A stretch of DNA of 64,000 nucleotides from Sphaeramia orbicularis (lineage: Eukaryota; Chordata; Actinopteri; Kurtiformes; Apogonidae): NCBI RefSeq assembly GCF_902148855.1, contig NC_043978.1, positions 19,423,195 to 19,487,194 of the forward strand, read 5' to 3'. Below, piece after piece: positions 42,290 through 53,189 of the stretch. The position numbers and the translations under genes were made by a program. The stretch's first letter is position 1. Each line of letters starts with the position of its first letter. The notes below the pieces were generated by a model. That model was not told where the DNA came from and searched no databases. It saw nothing but the letters and a program-made list of their open reading frames with translations.

Positions 42290-43500
42290 AATAAGTCAAA
42301 TAACTTTTCAAAAGATAAATGAAGCATAGATTGGTGGAGACCAAAAAAAGAGCTAATAGAGGGTAAAAAACATCCTTGCATTTATCAGATGGATAAAAAT
42401 AGTCTCTAATTACACATAAAAACTGTAGAAAGTGAAAAAATACATCAGAGTTGGGGTTATTGACTCCCTATTTATTATGCTTCTTGATTATTTCAGCTGT
42501 GAAATATTTCTATGCTTTATTGTTTTTCCGATTCAAGCTGTAAGAACGTGGTTAAAGGGAAACACAACACACAAAGTCACAAAGTGGATTATTTAGCAGC
42601 TTAAGCACAAGTTGGTGGCAAACAAAAACAGAGCTAATAGAGGGAAAAATGTCCTTGTATTTATCACAGACATAAATTCTGTCTAAATATACAGTACATA
42701 AATAGTATTAGGTGTGTTAAAAAGTGAAAATACATCACAGCTGGGATTATTAAATCACTATTTATTATAAATCATGATTATCTGAGTTGTGAAATATTTC
42801 TGTGCTTTTATGTTTTTCCTATTCAAGCTGCAAAAACCTTTAATTTTTCATTTCATTTATTTCGTTCATGGTTGTGCATCTCATCAGTAAACATTCAATA
42901 ATCATGAAGTAAACAAACATGTACACACCCATGCTCGAAAAGGAGCAGGATGAAGAAAATCTTATATTTCCTGCCCCCTTATAAATAATAATAACCTTAA
43001 TGGTTAGCCATACACAACTAGCTATAAAATCATACTGTATAAAGTCAGACAAACCAAACTAAATACATCCAAAGATAGAACAAAAAGAATACAAAACCAA
43101 GTGCAAAACTACATGTCCAGAAAGTACGAAACATAGGTAAATATATACCTGATGAAATTATGCAAAAACATTATACCAGACCAAAATAAGTAAATAAATA
43201 AATAAATAAATAAGTAAAATAAGTGGTCCTGGTCAAAGACAAAGAGTAAAGGCACAAAGTCACAATTGCAACAAAGTGGATCATTTCACAGCTAAAACAC
43301 AAATTGATGGAGACTGAAACGGAGCTAAAAGAGGGTAAAAGCCTCTGAGTTTTATCAGATGGACACAAATTGTCACTAAATATGCACAAAAACTTTTAGT
43401 TATGAGTTCAAAAGCTAAAATACATCAGAGTTGGGGTTATTAAGTCACTATTTATTATGTCTCTTGAGTATTTGGGTTGTCAGATACTTGTCATGCGTTA
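42290..43500 (+). repeat. Three tandem copies of a ~280-bp unit, the last separated by a LINE-like insertion
   Basis: Each unit has GGAGACC or GGTGGC, AGAGCTAATAGAGGG, TTATCAGATGGA or similar, GGGGTTATTGACTCCCTATTTATTAT, and a GTGAAATATTTCTATGC ending. Copies start near 42,290, 42,560 and 43,250. The third is displaced by about 400 bp of inserted sequence at 42,840-43,235. Confidence 0.75.
42840..43235 (-). mobile_element. LINE-like 3' fragment inserted in the tandem repeat
   Basis: CATGCTCGAAAAGGAGCAGGATGAAG and CTTATATTTCCTGCCCCCTT recall a common fish LINE 3' UTR from memory. No protein motif is left. A (TAAA)n tract borders it on the right. Confidence 0.45.
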
Positions 43501-43665
43501 CACTTTTCCTTATTCTTGCAGTAGGATTATGTTTATGTCACACACTCAGAACAAAGGAGGACTTCTTTATCTTCACTGTACCATGAATCCATTCATTATC
43601 TGGGTCCACAGGTCCACTCACACTATGAAACCCAGCCCCTCCGGTGTCACACTCCACCTCCTGAG

Positions 43666-44140
<475 letters not shown>

Positions 44141-44149
44141 TGGTTAATG

Positions 44150-45272
44150 CAGTGTTTTTCAACTTTGGGGTCGGGACCTCATGTGGGGTTGTCTGACATT
44201 TCTAGTAATTGATAAAAAAAAAAAAATGCAGATAAATTACTAACAAAAAATATTTCTTAAAAATTCAATGTATGTTTCATTATAATTAAAACACCACACA
44301 TTTTTCCTAAAAAAAATCAAGTTCAAATAAAATGCAGGATATAACATCTGAGAGAGCATATCTTGATTGATTATTATGCTTCCACCTGTCCGGACTAGGG
44401 ATGTAACAATTACTGGTGTAACGATAAACTGTATCAAAATGGCAGACGGTTAGTATTACCGTTTAAATTCTAATTATCATGATAACCGTGTTTGATTATC
44501 GCAATTTCCCAGAGAAAACATCTATGTAAAGATCTGCTTTTATGTCAAATATTTGAGTATAGTTTTAATTTATTACTATTTTAATTGTCTATACCTAATA
44601 TTTGGAACCAACATTCACTTTTAAAGTCTTTGAAAAGGTTCGTTTAGCATCTGTGTGTTATTTATGCAATAAATTATATAAATTTTTCAAATCGGATTTT
44701 ATATATTTTAGTGGGTTTTTTGTCCTTTTATGTTGATATAGTAGGTTAAAATGAAAAAATAATAGACAGATGAGATAGAAAAAACAGATCCCAAACATGG
44801 GTATAGTAAACATTAGTTTATATAGTATATAAAGGCAAAATCAAAAGTACTGAAAAACAGACAAAATAGGCTCAGACCACTAAGGGTTAATATTTGAATC
44901 TTTCTGCCAACAGAAAGTGCATTGTACCAATTATTTTATTTGTTTTTTGTTTTTTGTTTAGTTTTTTTTTTTTTTTTCAAAATACAACTTGGTGAAACAG
45001 TGTGTGTATTAGTACTTTTTGAACATTTTGAGCACAATTTCAATAATACCGTGATATAATGATAACCGTGATAATTTTGGTCACAATAACCGTGATATGA
45101 AATTTTCATATCGTTACATCCCTAGTCTGGACCGAACAGAGAATGGAAAGAATTCTTCACCCGTCTGGTCCCGCTCAGACATCTCCAAGAGAAAAATGTC
45201 TCAGTTTTGAATGTCTGGGGTCGCCAGAAATTTGTGACATTAAACAAGCCAAAAAGAGGTTGGAAACCACGG
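44150..45272 (+). mobile_element. hAT-type element of the 26,429 family, with a second hAT nested inside
   Basis: GGTTAATG at 44,142-44,149 is repeated exactly at 45,273-45,280. It starts CAGTGTTTTTCAACTTTGG and ends GAGGTTGGAAACCACGG. After about 245 bp it is interrupted by the 44,396-45,124 element. GTCTGGGGTCGCCAGAAATT near the right end matches the other copy. Confidence 0.8.
44396..45124. mobile_element. hAT-type element, TAGGGATGTAACG family, 729 bp, nested
   Basis: Flanks GTCCGGAC (left) and GTCTGGAC (right) differ at one of 8 bases. The ends are TAGGGATGTAACAATTA and, inverted, TAGGGATGTAACGATATGA. It is a close relative of 22,995-23,737 and carries the same internal piggyBac-like segment. 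Confidence 0.8.
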
Positions 45273-45284
45273 GGTTAATGCCTG

Positions 45285-45720
45285 ACATTAAGGGCCTCTA
45301 AGTCAGTATGTGGAACTTCTAATTTGAGTCTGTTCCCCAACGAGTACTTTATAATGTGACACTGTCCGCTATAACTAGTGTTTTCGCGCCTTGACCTCTT
45401 CCCTATTGTTCCTGATCTCTATGGGAGAGATAAGCAGTCGTGCAGTCGGGGGAAATTTCTGGTTTCGCCTCTGCTAATTTCATTTTTAAATCAACTAGCT
45501 ACTTCAAACTGTCTATGAGGTGCTTATGATGTGCTGAAACACATTTGTGTATCATTTGTTCTGTGTAGGAGCATGTTTTGTGGGGTTCACTGACCAGAAG
45601 TTTTTGGATCTGTGCTACTTTTGTCAGGTATGCTATGTTCTGTTTTAATAATTTACTGTATTATCTGATCCATTGTTCCTGATCTCTATGGGAGAAGAGC
45701 ATGTTTTGTGGGGTTGTATT
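45285..45720. other. Unique sequence with an internal compressed duplicate
   Basis: ATTGTTCCTGATCTCTATGG (about 45,405) and GAGCATGTTTTGTGGGGTT (45,569) reappear joined together at 45,672-45,715. No coding frame is supported. Confidence 0.5.
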
Positions 45721-46064
45721 TGTAGCTGCTTTTCCATTGGACATCTGTGCAAAACTTTACCTATATTTACTAAATGTCGAAAAAACAGAAGTGCATAATG
45801 TCAGTTTTTCCATTAAATCATAAATGCGATGATTTGTTTATTTATTATCGCGAGATGACACGAGAACTCATTCCATAAACATGGCGACGGACATAAATAT
45901 GGTGTTGATTTACAGATACAGGGTGGGGAAGCAAAATTTACAATGAGCATTTAGTTGTTTTTTCTCAGCAGGCACTACGTCAATTGTTTTGAAACCAAAC
46001 ATATATTGATGTCATAATCATACCTAACACTATTATCCATACCTTTTCAGAAACTTTTGCCCAT

Positions 46065-46484
46065 ATGAGTAATCAGGAAAGCAAACGTCAAAGAGTGTGT
46101 GATTTGCTGAATGCACTCGTCACACCAAAGGAGATTTCAAAAATAGTTGGAGTGTCCATAAAGACTGTTTATAATGGAAAGAAGAGAATGACTATGAGCA
46201 AAACTATTTCGAGAAAATCTGGAAGTGGAGGAAGCAACAAAAAACGTACCAAAGCTTTTATTAAAGCTCTCAAATCCAAAATCTTAGAGGATCCAACCAA
46301 ATCCATGAGAAAAATGGCAATTGAACTTGAGGTAGACAACAAGACCGTTAGAAATGCAGTAAAATATGATTTGAAGTTAAAATCTTACACAAGAACACCA
46401 AAACACTTGTTGACAACAGCAACAAATCCAGCTTTAGCGATTTTTGGGAATCATGTTTATGGCCGCCTTCTAGCCCAGATCTAA
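46065..46484 (+). pseudogene. Truncated Tc1-like transposase, N-terminal part
   Basis: A 139-codon frame starts MSNQESKRQRVCDLLNALV and contains the helix-turn-helix EISKIVGVSIKTVYN (about residues 22-37), then a second HTH-like region (MRKMAIELEVDNKTVRNAV, about 89-107). Homologous transposases continue into the catalytic domain with the first aspartates. Here the frame ends soon after TNPALAIFGNHV. About 100-150 residues with the first two catalytic positions are missing. The protein could bind element ends but not cut. Confidence 0.85.
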
Positions 46485-46681
46485 ACCCTCTGGATTCTGC
46501 TATTTGGGGCGTTTTAGAACATGCTACCAATAGAACATCACACAGCAATGTTGACTTTCTTAAAGATACTATTAAAGAAGAAAGGGAGAAGTTGTCACCC
46601 GAATATTTGAGGAACACTTGCGCAAGTTTCAGGAAGCGTGTGAAGGCAGTTATTGAGAAAGAAGGAGGACACATAGAATAA
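46446..46681 (+). pseudogene. Tc1-like transposase C-terminal remnant
   Basis: In another frame the text WPPSSPDLNPLDSAIWGVLE continues to a stop after EKEGGHIE. SPDLNP is the hallmark around the second catalytic aspartate of Tc1/mariner transposases. It overlaps the end of the N-terminal frame at the internal deletion junction. Confidence 0.85.
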
Positions 46682-47162
46682 AAACATTTTCTATTATGTC
46701 AATTTTCTTGTGGCAAATAAATTCTCATGACTTTCAATAAACTAATTGGTCATACACTGTCTTTCAATCCCTGCCTCAAAATATTGTAAATTTTGCTTCC
46801 CCACCCTGTATATTCATTATTATTATATATTACCCCTCTATCTCGTACTAAATTAAAAAATGATTGGCTTTCCTGGTGTGTCCACACATACTGCGACATG
46901 CTTCTTCTTCTTCTTCGCGTGTTGTAACGTACATCAACATCCATTTTTTAAATTCCCCTGACTCTAGTTACGAAAAAAGGTCTTTCCATCGCAGTTTTGC
47001 ATGATATACCATTTGTGCTATCCCTGAAAAACCACCTCTTGCCAGCGCAAAAAAATCTGAATCAAAAAATGAGACTTTTGGCGAAATTGTTGTATTTTCA
47101 TTAGGTAAATTTTTATGTGCAAGTGATATTTGCGCAATTTGAGGGTCAACGGAAAAGCAGCT

Positions 47163-47400
47163 TGTGATGCTTTTGTCAGGAGCGAAAAAGAATACACTAT
47201 ACCATACCAACTTTGTTTATAAAGCACTTTAAGAACTTTACAGCTAGCCAAAGTGCCTTACATGAATAATAAAACAAGGAAATAAATAAGTAAAACAGTG
47301 ATAACACAGGGTGCAAAGCAGGGTAAGAACAACAAAATACAACCATCATAAAAACAAAGACAAATTAAAATCTGGTAAAAACAGCATAAGAAATAAAAAA
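47163..47400. repeat. Retroposon-tail-like repeat, left part of a split copy
   Basis: TTTGTTTATAAAGCACTTTAAG and CCAAAGTGCCTTACATGAAT begin a repeat that seems to resume after 48,853 (GATTTGAAGACAGGCAGAAACTGAG, GGTTCCACAGCTTTGGGAC). From memory these two texts belong to the same common fish repeat. Confidence 0.5.
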
Positions 47401-48065
47401 ATAGGACCAATGGCCCTGTAGCTTACCGGCCAAATTAAAAGCTTTGGGAAATGTATCCAGATGCCATTTATTATCTCTTAGTTATGTGTATTTATTATTT
47501 TACAGAAATAGCCCAAGCTGAAAGCATGGACGGTCAGGATTTATTCTTTGATAGACCCCATACGAGCCCATGTTAAATATTCCACAAGTTCCCAGATCCA
47601 GAAGAAGATCCTGATCAGCATATGGACATTATGTTTTGGTCATCTCCTCATCAGGGCTGGACTGTAGAAATTTACACTGGATATCATTTATATTTACTGA
47701 GTTATTGCATCGCTCCACTTCCTATCTCTTATAATGGGGACATTTTTCAAAGTCGCACCAAATCCAGAATCAGATCTGGATCCAAATAATTCCTCTAACT
47801 TTTGTTGACATCATCACAAAGAAACTGTATACCAAGTTTGGAGTCAATCAGAATTTTAGTTTCGGAGAAGAAGACGATTGAAAGTTTTGTAACGGACGAC
47901 AGACGACGACGACAGACACCGCATGACGACAATACAGGGTGGGGAAGCAAAATTTACAATATTTTGAGGCAGGGATTGAAAGACAGTGTATGACCAATTA
48001 GTTTATTGAAAGTCATGAGAATTTATTTGCCACAAGAAAATTGACATAATAGAAAATGTTTTTAT

Positions 48066-48295
48066 TCTATGTGTCCTCCTTCTTTCTCAATAACTGCCTT
48101 CACACTCTTCCTGAAACTTGCGCAAGTGTTCCTCAAATATTCGGGTGACAACTTCTCCCTTTCTTCTTTAATAGTATCTTTAAGAAAGTCAACATTGCTG
48201 TGTGATGTTCTATTGGTAGCATGTTCTAAAACGCCCCAAATAGCAGAATCCAGAGGGTTTAGATCTGGGCTAGAAGGCGGACATAAACATGATTC
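48066..48295 (-). pseudogene. Tc1-like transposase C-terminal remnant (copy B)
   Basis: SSPDLNPLDSAIWGVLEHAT on the minus strand, with the tryptophan before PPSSPDLNP changed to cysteine. Confidence 0.8.
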
Positions 48296-48678
48296 CCAAA
48301 AATCGCTAAAGCTGGATTTGTTGTTGTTGTCAACAAGTGTTTTGGTGTTCTTGTGTAAGATTTTAACTTCAAATCATATTTTACTGCATTTCTAACGGTC
48401 TTGTTGTCTACCTCAAGTTCAATTGCCGTTTTTCTCATGGATTTGGTTGGATCCTCTAAGATTTTGGATTTGAGAGCTTTAATAAAAGCTTTGGTACGTT
48501 TTTTGTTGCTTCCTCCACTTCCAGATTTTCTCGTAATAGTTTTGCTCATAGTCATTCTCTTCTTTCCATTATAAACAGTCTTTATGGACACTCCAACTAT
48601 TTTTGAAATCTCCTTTGGTGTGACGAGTGCATTCAGCAAATCACACACTCTTTGACGTTTGCTTTCCTGATTACTCAT
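48259..48678 (-). pseudogene. Truncated Tc1-like transposase, N-terminal part (copy B)
   Basis: A 139-codon frame, 135 of 139 residues identical to copy A (changes at TISRK/TITRK, RKMAI/RKTAI, TTATN/TTTTN and VYGRL/VYVRL). The same internal deletion is present, so both copies descend from one deleted ancestor that was mobilised in trans. Confidence 0.85.
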
Positions 48679-48852
48679 ATGGGCAAAAGTTTCTGAAAAG
48701 GTATGGATAATAGTGTTAGGTATGATTATGACATCAATATATGTTTGGTTTCAAAACAATTGACGTAGTGCCTGCTGAGAAAAAACAACTAAATGCTCAT
48801 TGTAAATTTTGCTTCCCCACCCTGTAGCTTATGGCCTTTTGGCTGGTAAGCT

Positions 48853-49060
48853 AAAAAAACAAATAACCCCCCCCCCCCCCCATCTCACTCAATGATTAAA
48901 AGCCAACGAGAAAATGTGCGTTTTTAGACATGATTTGAAGACAGGCAGAAACTGAGCCTGTCTACCGTCTAAGGACAACTGGTTCCACAGCTTTGGGACA
49001 ATAACAGAAAAAACAAACAGAAACTGCCTCCAAAGTTGTATATGCAGGTCTCGTCTTTAA
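48853..49060. repeat. Retroposon-like repeat, right part of the split copy
   Basis: GACATGATTTGAAGACAGGCAG and CAACTGGTTCCACAGCTTTG, preceded by a C-run of 13. It probably continues the 47,163-47,400 segment across the nested insertions. Confidence 0.45.
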
Positions 49061-50090
49061 ACACAACGCAGAGTCTGACATCACCGGTTACACGAAGAAA
49101 CGCAGGAAATGTAGAAGAGAGGCGTGGCGGGTCCCCGAGCTGCTATTATCGCTCTGCATAAAAAGGTTAATGAAGTCATTTAGGTTTTTAAAAGAAAGGA
49201 TCGATGCAGCTGGACGTGCTTGAGCCTTCTGCCATACATCAGGCAAATCAAATAAAAAGCGGCCGGACGCTCGTATTCAGAGGCAGACAATGCGGCGGGC
49301 TAATAGGCCTCGACGCTAAAGACGTCCATTTGTCAACATCAGCCTGGCAGCGCAATATAGATCCACCCCGGACTCCTGTGTGGGTGTGCGGTTAGGCCCC
49401 GTCAGCGCCATCGCCACGGACGCGACATGTGGCAGCGGTCGCCATGGCTACAGCCAATGCAGCTCGGAGGCTCGTTCTCATTAAGGAGTTAATTACCTGC
49501 TGTGGAAATATTTTTCACCTACTGCTGATGAGGTCGGCGCTAACAGACAGCTGAGGGGCAGAGCTGCTGTTTTTTGCCGCCGCACAACGACTAAATCAAG
49601 GGTTTTATTTAATAACAGCATTTAGACGAGATGATGGGGAAATTATGGGAGTGACAAAATATGATATGATGAGTTATGACTTTTATTTACACGGATCGAG
49701 AACACACTTGATGATTTATTTAGGTCCATTTCTGCTTTTATTCTTCTTTCTATTGCGCAGCTTTTCTATTGCTACCATTTAATTCCATCTATTCTTCCTT
49801 CTGCTTATATATATCCTATCCGTTGTACATATCTCTCATCTGTAGTATGGAGTTAGCTTTTGTATATTCTTTCTGTATATTTTGTTCATTTCAGGAGTTG
49901 TAGCATTACTTTAGTAGCACATGTGTATTATTATTTTATTCTGAAGCCCTTGTACAGTTCACTTTTCATAACACTGTGATATTTGTATTTTATTTTATTT
50001 TTCTTATACAGTCATAAAGTGTTTTGCTGCTAAACTGAACTAAGCTGCTAAACTGATTTTCATTGTTCCTGTGACAGTGACAACAAAGAT
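49061..50090. other. Unique sequence; possible regulatory DNA at 49,200-49,640
   Basis: 49,200-49,640 is GC-richer and CpG-containing (AAGCGGCCGGACGCTCG, GCGGGCTAATAGGCCTCGACG, AAGGAGTTAATTACCTGCTG), with no repeats. A 63-codon frame (49,204-49,395) has no domain. The mix of CpG and TAATTA cores would fit a conserved enhancer. The rest is AT-rich. Confidence 0.3.
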
Positions 50091-50092
50091 CT

Positions 50093-50150
50093 ATTCTATT
50101 CTATTCTATTCTATTCTATTCTATTCTATTCTATTCTATTCTATTCTATA
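50093..50150. repeat. (ATTCT)n microsatellite
   Basis: Eleven or so perfect TATTC repeats. Confidence 0.97.
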
Positions 50151-50675
50151 TATAATAAAAAGGAATTGATAACAGCTCTGTTTCCGACTCTTCACTTTCA
50201 GCACCATTGCATGATATACACAGTCTGTCATCAGCTAAAAAAGGATGAAATTAATATTTATACATCATTTTAATTTCAGTTTTATTTGAAAAAAGCCTGG
50301 CTACACAATGTTTATTTTATCGTAGCATACTTGGATGTTTCCCCCTCAGTAACAGATGTGTAGGGAAGCAGTAGCACTCAATAAAACACAATACAAACAA
50401 CTTTATTAATCCCACTAGGGGCAATTTGTTTGAGCAGCTTGCTGTACACATAACGCAACATACAAACAAGCAAACACAGCTAAACATGATCGATGGACTC
50501 TATAGAAGCTGTATTTTTTTATCCAACAATGACCGAAAAAAAAAAAAAAAAAAAAAAACCACTGGACTCTGGGCCCCCTGATGGGAAAAGAGAAAATTAG
50601 CTTGTAGGTATGACCGCCACAACCCAAGGTGCTTTGGTTTGGTTTGCCAAATACAAAGCAATCCCAGAATGAAAG
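50151..50675. other. Unique AT-rich sequence, no gene seen
   Basis: 50,385-50,470 (CTTTATTAATCCCACTAGGGGC) resembles the 3' tail of a fish retroposon. An A-run of about 22 is at 50,537. Confidence 0.35.
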
Positions 50676-52252
50676 CTTTATCGTGCAAGTGACTATTTTT
50701 GGTCATTTCCGCACACATTACAAAGACAGAGACAGCAACAGTTACAGTGAGTCCAGTTCTAAAATACATGTTCCTTTCAAATTACATGTGTTTTTCTTGT
50801 ATTTTTTATATTTTCTTCTTGGATTTTTTTCTTTTCATTTTTTTTTTTTTTTTTTTTTTTTTGTTTTGCCGCTTGTGGATAAGGAACCAAATATGGTAAC
50901 TTCATTGACCTCAATTTTCCACATAACAATAAAAAAAGGTGGAAAAAATTCACAAAAGTAATAAAGTCTTGTTATGTCCTCCAATAACACATCAGGTTGA
51001 AATTTTGAATTTCAGAGTATTTCTGTGAGTGCCCCTTTATCAGGCAAGTGACTATTTTTGGTCATTTCTGAACACATTACAAGACAATGACAGCAAAAGT
51101 TACAGTGAGTCCTGTTCTAAAATAAAATGTTCCTCTCACCTTCCATGTCTTTTTCTTGTTTTGTTTTGTTTTGTTTTGCCACTTGCAGATATGGACCTAT
51201 ATACGGTAACTTCATTGACCTTGATTTTCTACATAACAATAAAAAAAAATTTAAAAATCACAAAAGTAATAAAGTCTTGTTATGTCCTCCAATAACACAC
51301 TAAGGTTGAAATTTTGAATTTCTGAGTATCTCTATGAGTGCCCCTTTATCAGGCAAGTGACTATTTTTAGTAATTTCCACACATATTACAAGACAGTGAC
51401 AGCAACAGTTACAGTGAGTCCTTTTCTAAAATGCATGTTCCTTTCACATTACATGTGTTTTTCTTGTATTTTTTTATATTTACTTCCTGGATTTGTTTTG
51501 TTTCTTGCCACTTATGGGTAAGGAACCAAATATAGTAACTTCATTGACCTTGATTTTCTACGTGACTCTGAAAAATTTTGAAAAATTCACAAAAGTAATA
51601 AAGTCTTGTTATGTCCTCCAATAACACACTAAGGCTAAAATCTTGAATTTCTGAGTATTTCTATGAGTGTCCCTTTATCAGGCAAGTGACTATTTTTGGT
51701 CATTTCTGCACACATTACAAGACAGTGACAGCAACTGTTACAGTGAGTCCTGTTCTAAAATACATGTTCCTTTCACCTTACATGTGTTTTTCTTGTATTT
51801 TTTTTTTATATTTTCTTCTTGCATTTTTCTTTTTTTTTTTTTTTTTTTTGCCAATTGTGGATAAGGAACCAAATATGGTAACTACACTGACCTCAATTTT
51901 TTACATAACAATAAAAAAAATTGAAAAAATTCACAAATACAATAACACTCTAAGGTTGAAATTTTGAATTTCAGAGTATTTCTATGAGTGCCCCTTTATC
52001 GGGCAAGTGACTGTACATGTATTTTTCTTGCACTTTTTATAGTTACTACTTGGATTTTTTTTTTTTTTTTTTTTTTTTGCCTATTGTGGGTAAGGAACCA
52101 AATATGGTAACTTCACTGACTTTGATTTTCTACATGACAATATTTTTTTTATTTTTTATTTTTTGAATTCACAGAAGTAATAAAGTCTTCTTATGTCCTC
52201 TAATAACACATTAAGGCTGAAGTTTTGAATTTCAGAGTATTTCTATGAGTGA
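50676..52252 (+). repeat. Five-unit tandem array, about 310-360 bp per unit
   Basis: Units start TTTATCNNGCAAGTGACTAT at about 50,678, 51,036, 51,345, 51,674 and 51,995. Each holds CAGTGAGTCC, ACATGTGTTTTTCTTGTATT, a T-run of variable length, GGAACCAAATATGGTAAC, TAATAAAGTC and GAATTTCAGAGTATTTC. The last unit is shortened. The unit start equals the left end of the TTAA-flanked element at 32,902. The open frames inside are periodic artefacts. Confidence 0.9.
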
Positions 52253-52332
52253 ACTATAAAAGGTTAAAGGTCATGTTATACAGATGAATGTTTCAGCAAA
52301 TTTACACTCTTATGTGAAATGATCCCTTTACA

Positions 52333-52440
52333 GCACAGGTGTCAAACACACGGTCCACGGGTCCAAACCGGCCCTCCAGAAGGTTTAATCTGGCCCCCAG
52401 GATGAATTTACAATCACTATCATGTCATTTACATATGCAC
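52333..52440. mobile_element. hAT end fragment of the GGGGTCTCAAAC family
   Basis: CAGGTGTCAAACACACGGTCC and CCAGAAGGTTTAATCTGGCCC follow the family end text. Only one end is present. Confidence 0.45.
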
Positions 52441-53185
52441 GAGTGATGCATTAATGTGCACGTGGCATTAATGTCTTTTTAATTTGGCCAGTATCTGAAT
52501 TTATGTAATCTGTGCTGCTCCTATGAGTCACATATGAGCACAAAAGTCAGACTTTGGGCTATTTTTGTTATCCATGAAACTTTCTGTGCCTGTTTTTAGC
52601 AAAGGAATCAAATAAGTTAAAAACTATCATGGAAAAAAATCAATAAATGGAACCTGATTTTGATTCTCATCACTATATCATGACTTATTTATTGGTGAAA
52701 TCCACTATTCATGCAGATGATGTATACTGTGTGTACTTTTACTTCACTAATACATATTTTAAAGCTCTTTATTGTCTGTTTAATATATACATAACCCGTT
52801 TCATAATGCATGTGTGCACGTGTTTAACCTTTATCCTTTGTTACAGGCTGCTCCTCTGAGGTTAAATGTTCAATATTTCTCAGAAAATAAAAAGGCAGGA
52901 CGTTGCAGCAAAGAAATTCCCACAGATCCTGAAAACACTTGATGTGAGTGTAAAGGTTAAGTGTGGAGTTATTTGGGGTGTAACGGCCTCATCCTAACAT
53001 TTACTTGTCCGTTATACTCTGGCCATTATTTACCTGTTAATCTGTGATGTCATTTCCTGTGTCCGGGTCGACTTCTGTTCATGCCTCTGGGTTAAATCTG
53101 CTGTTATACTGAGTCCACACTGAGTACTGAGGGGTTTTTTGTTTTTCTATTAATTCTTGGCTATTGTCTTTTTTGTTTTGGATTT
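52441..53185. other. Unique sequence, no gene seen
   Basis: No repeats shared with the window and no supported frame. The 70-codon frame at 52,647 has no domain. Confidence 0.3.
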
Positions 53186-53189
53186 TTAC

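Larger units (their letters stand above)
45919..46808 (+). mobile_element. Tc1/mariner-like deletion derivative A, 890 bp
   Basis: TA at both borders (45,917-45,918 and 46,809-46,810). Inverted ends CAGGGTGGGGAAGCAAAATT. A near-identical element of the same length is at 47,935-48,824. It retains the N-terminal DNA-binding part and the C-terminal tail of the transposase, but the catalytic middle is deleted. Confidence 0.9.
45724..47162. mobile_element. AGCTGCTTTTCC inverted-repeat MITE, interrupted by a Tc1-like element
   Basis: The ends are AGCTGCTTTTCCATTGGACA and, inverted, AGCTGCTTTTCCGTTGACC. TGT is repeated on both sides, so a 3-bp duplication of the Harbinger kind is possible. Without the nested Tc1-like element it is about 550 bp. 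A further inverted partial copy is at 57,172-57,465. Confidence 0.65.
47935..48824 (-). mobile_element. Tc1/mariner-like deletion derivative B, 890 bp
   Basis: TA at 47,933-47,934 and 48,825-48,826. Same ends and length as copy A, but in opposite orientation. The N-terminal fragments differ at only four residues. Confidence 0.9.
47404..48852. mobile_element. GTAGCTTACCGGCC inverted-repeat element, copy 2, with nested Tc1-like element
   Basis: Begins GGACCAATGGCCCTGTAGC and ends GGCTGGTAAGCT. It carries one 330-bp internal unit rather than the two seen at 12,350 and the GACGACAGACGACG run, and is then interrupted by the 890-bp Tc1-like element. Confidence 0.75.

Noticed and set aside
50676-52252. 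Possible CRISPR-like array
   Set aside because: Units are over 300 bp, have no short direct repeat with unique spacers, and lie in eukaryotic DNA; it is an ordinary tandem array.
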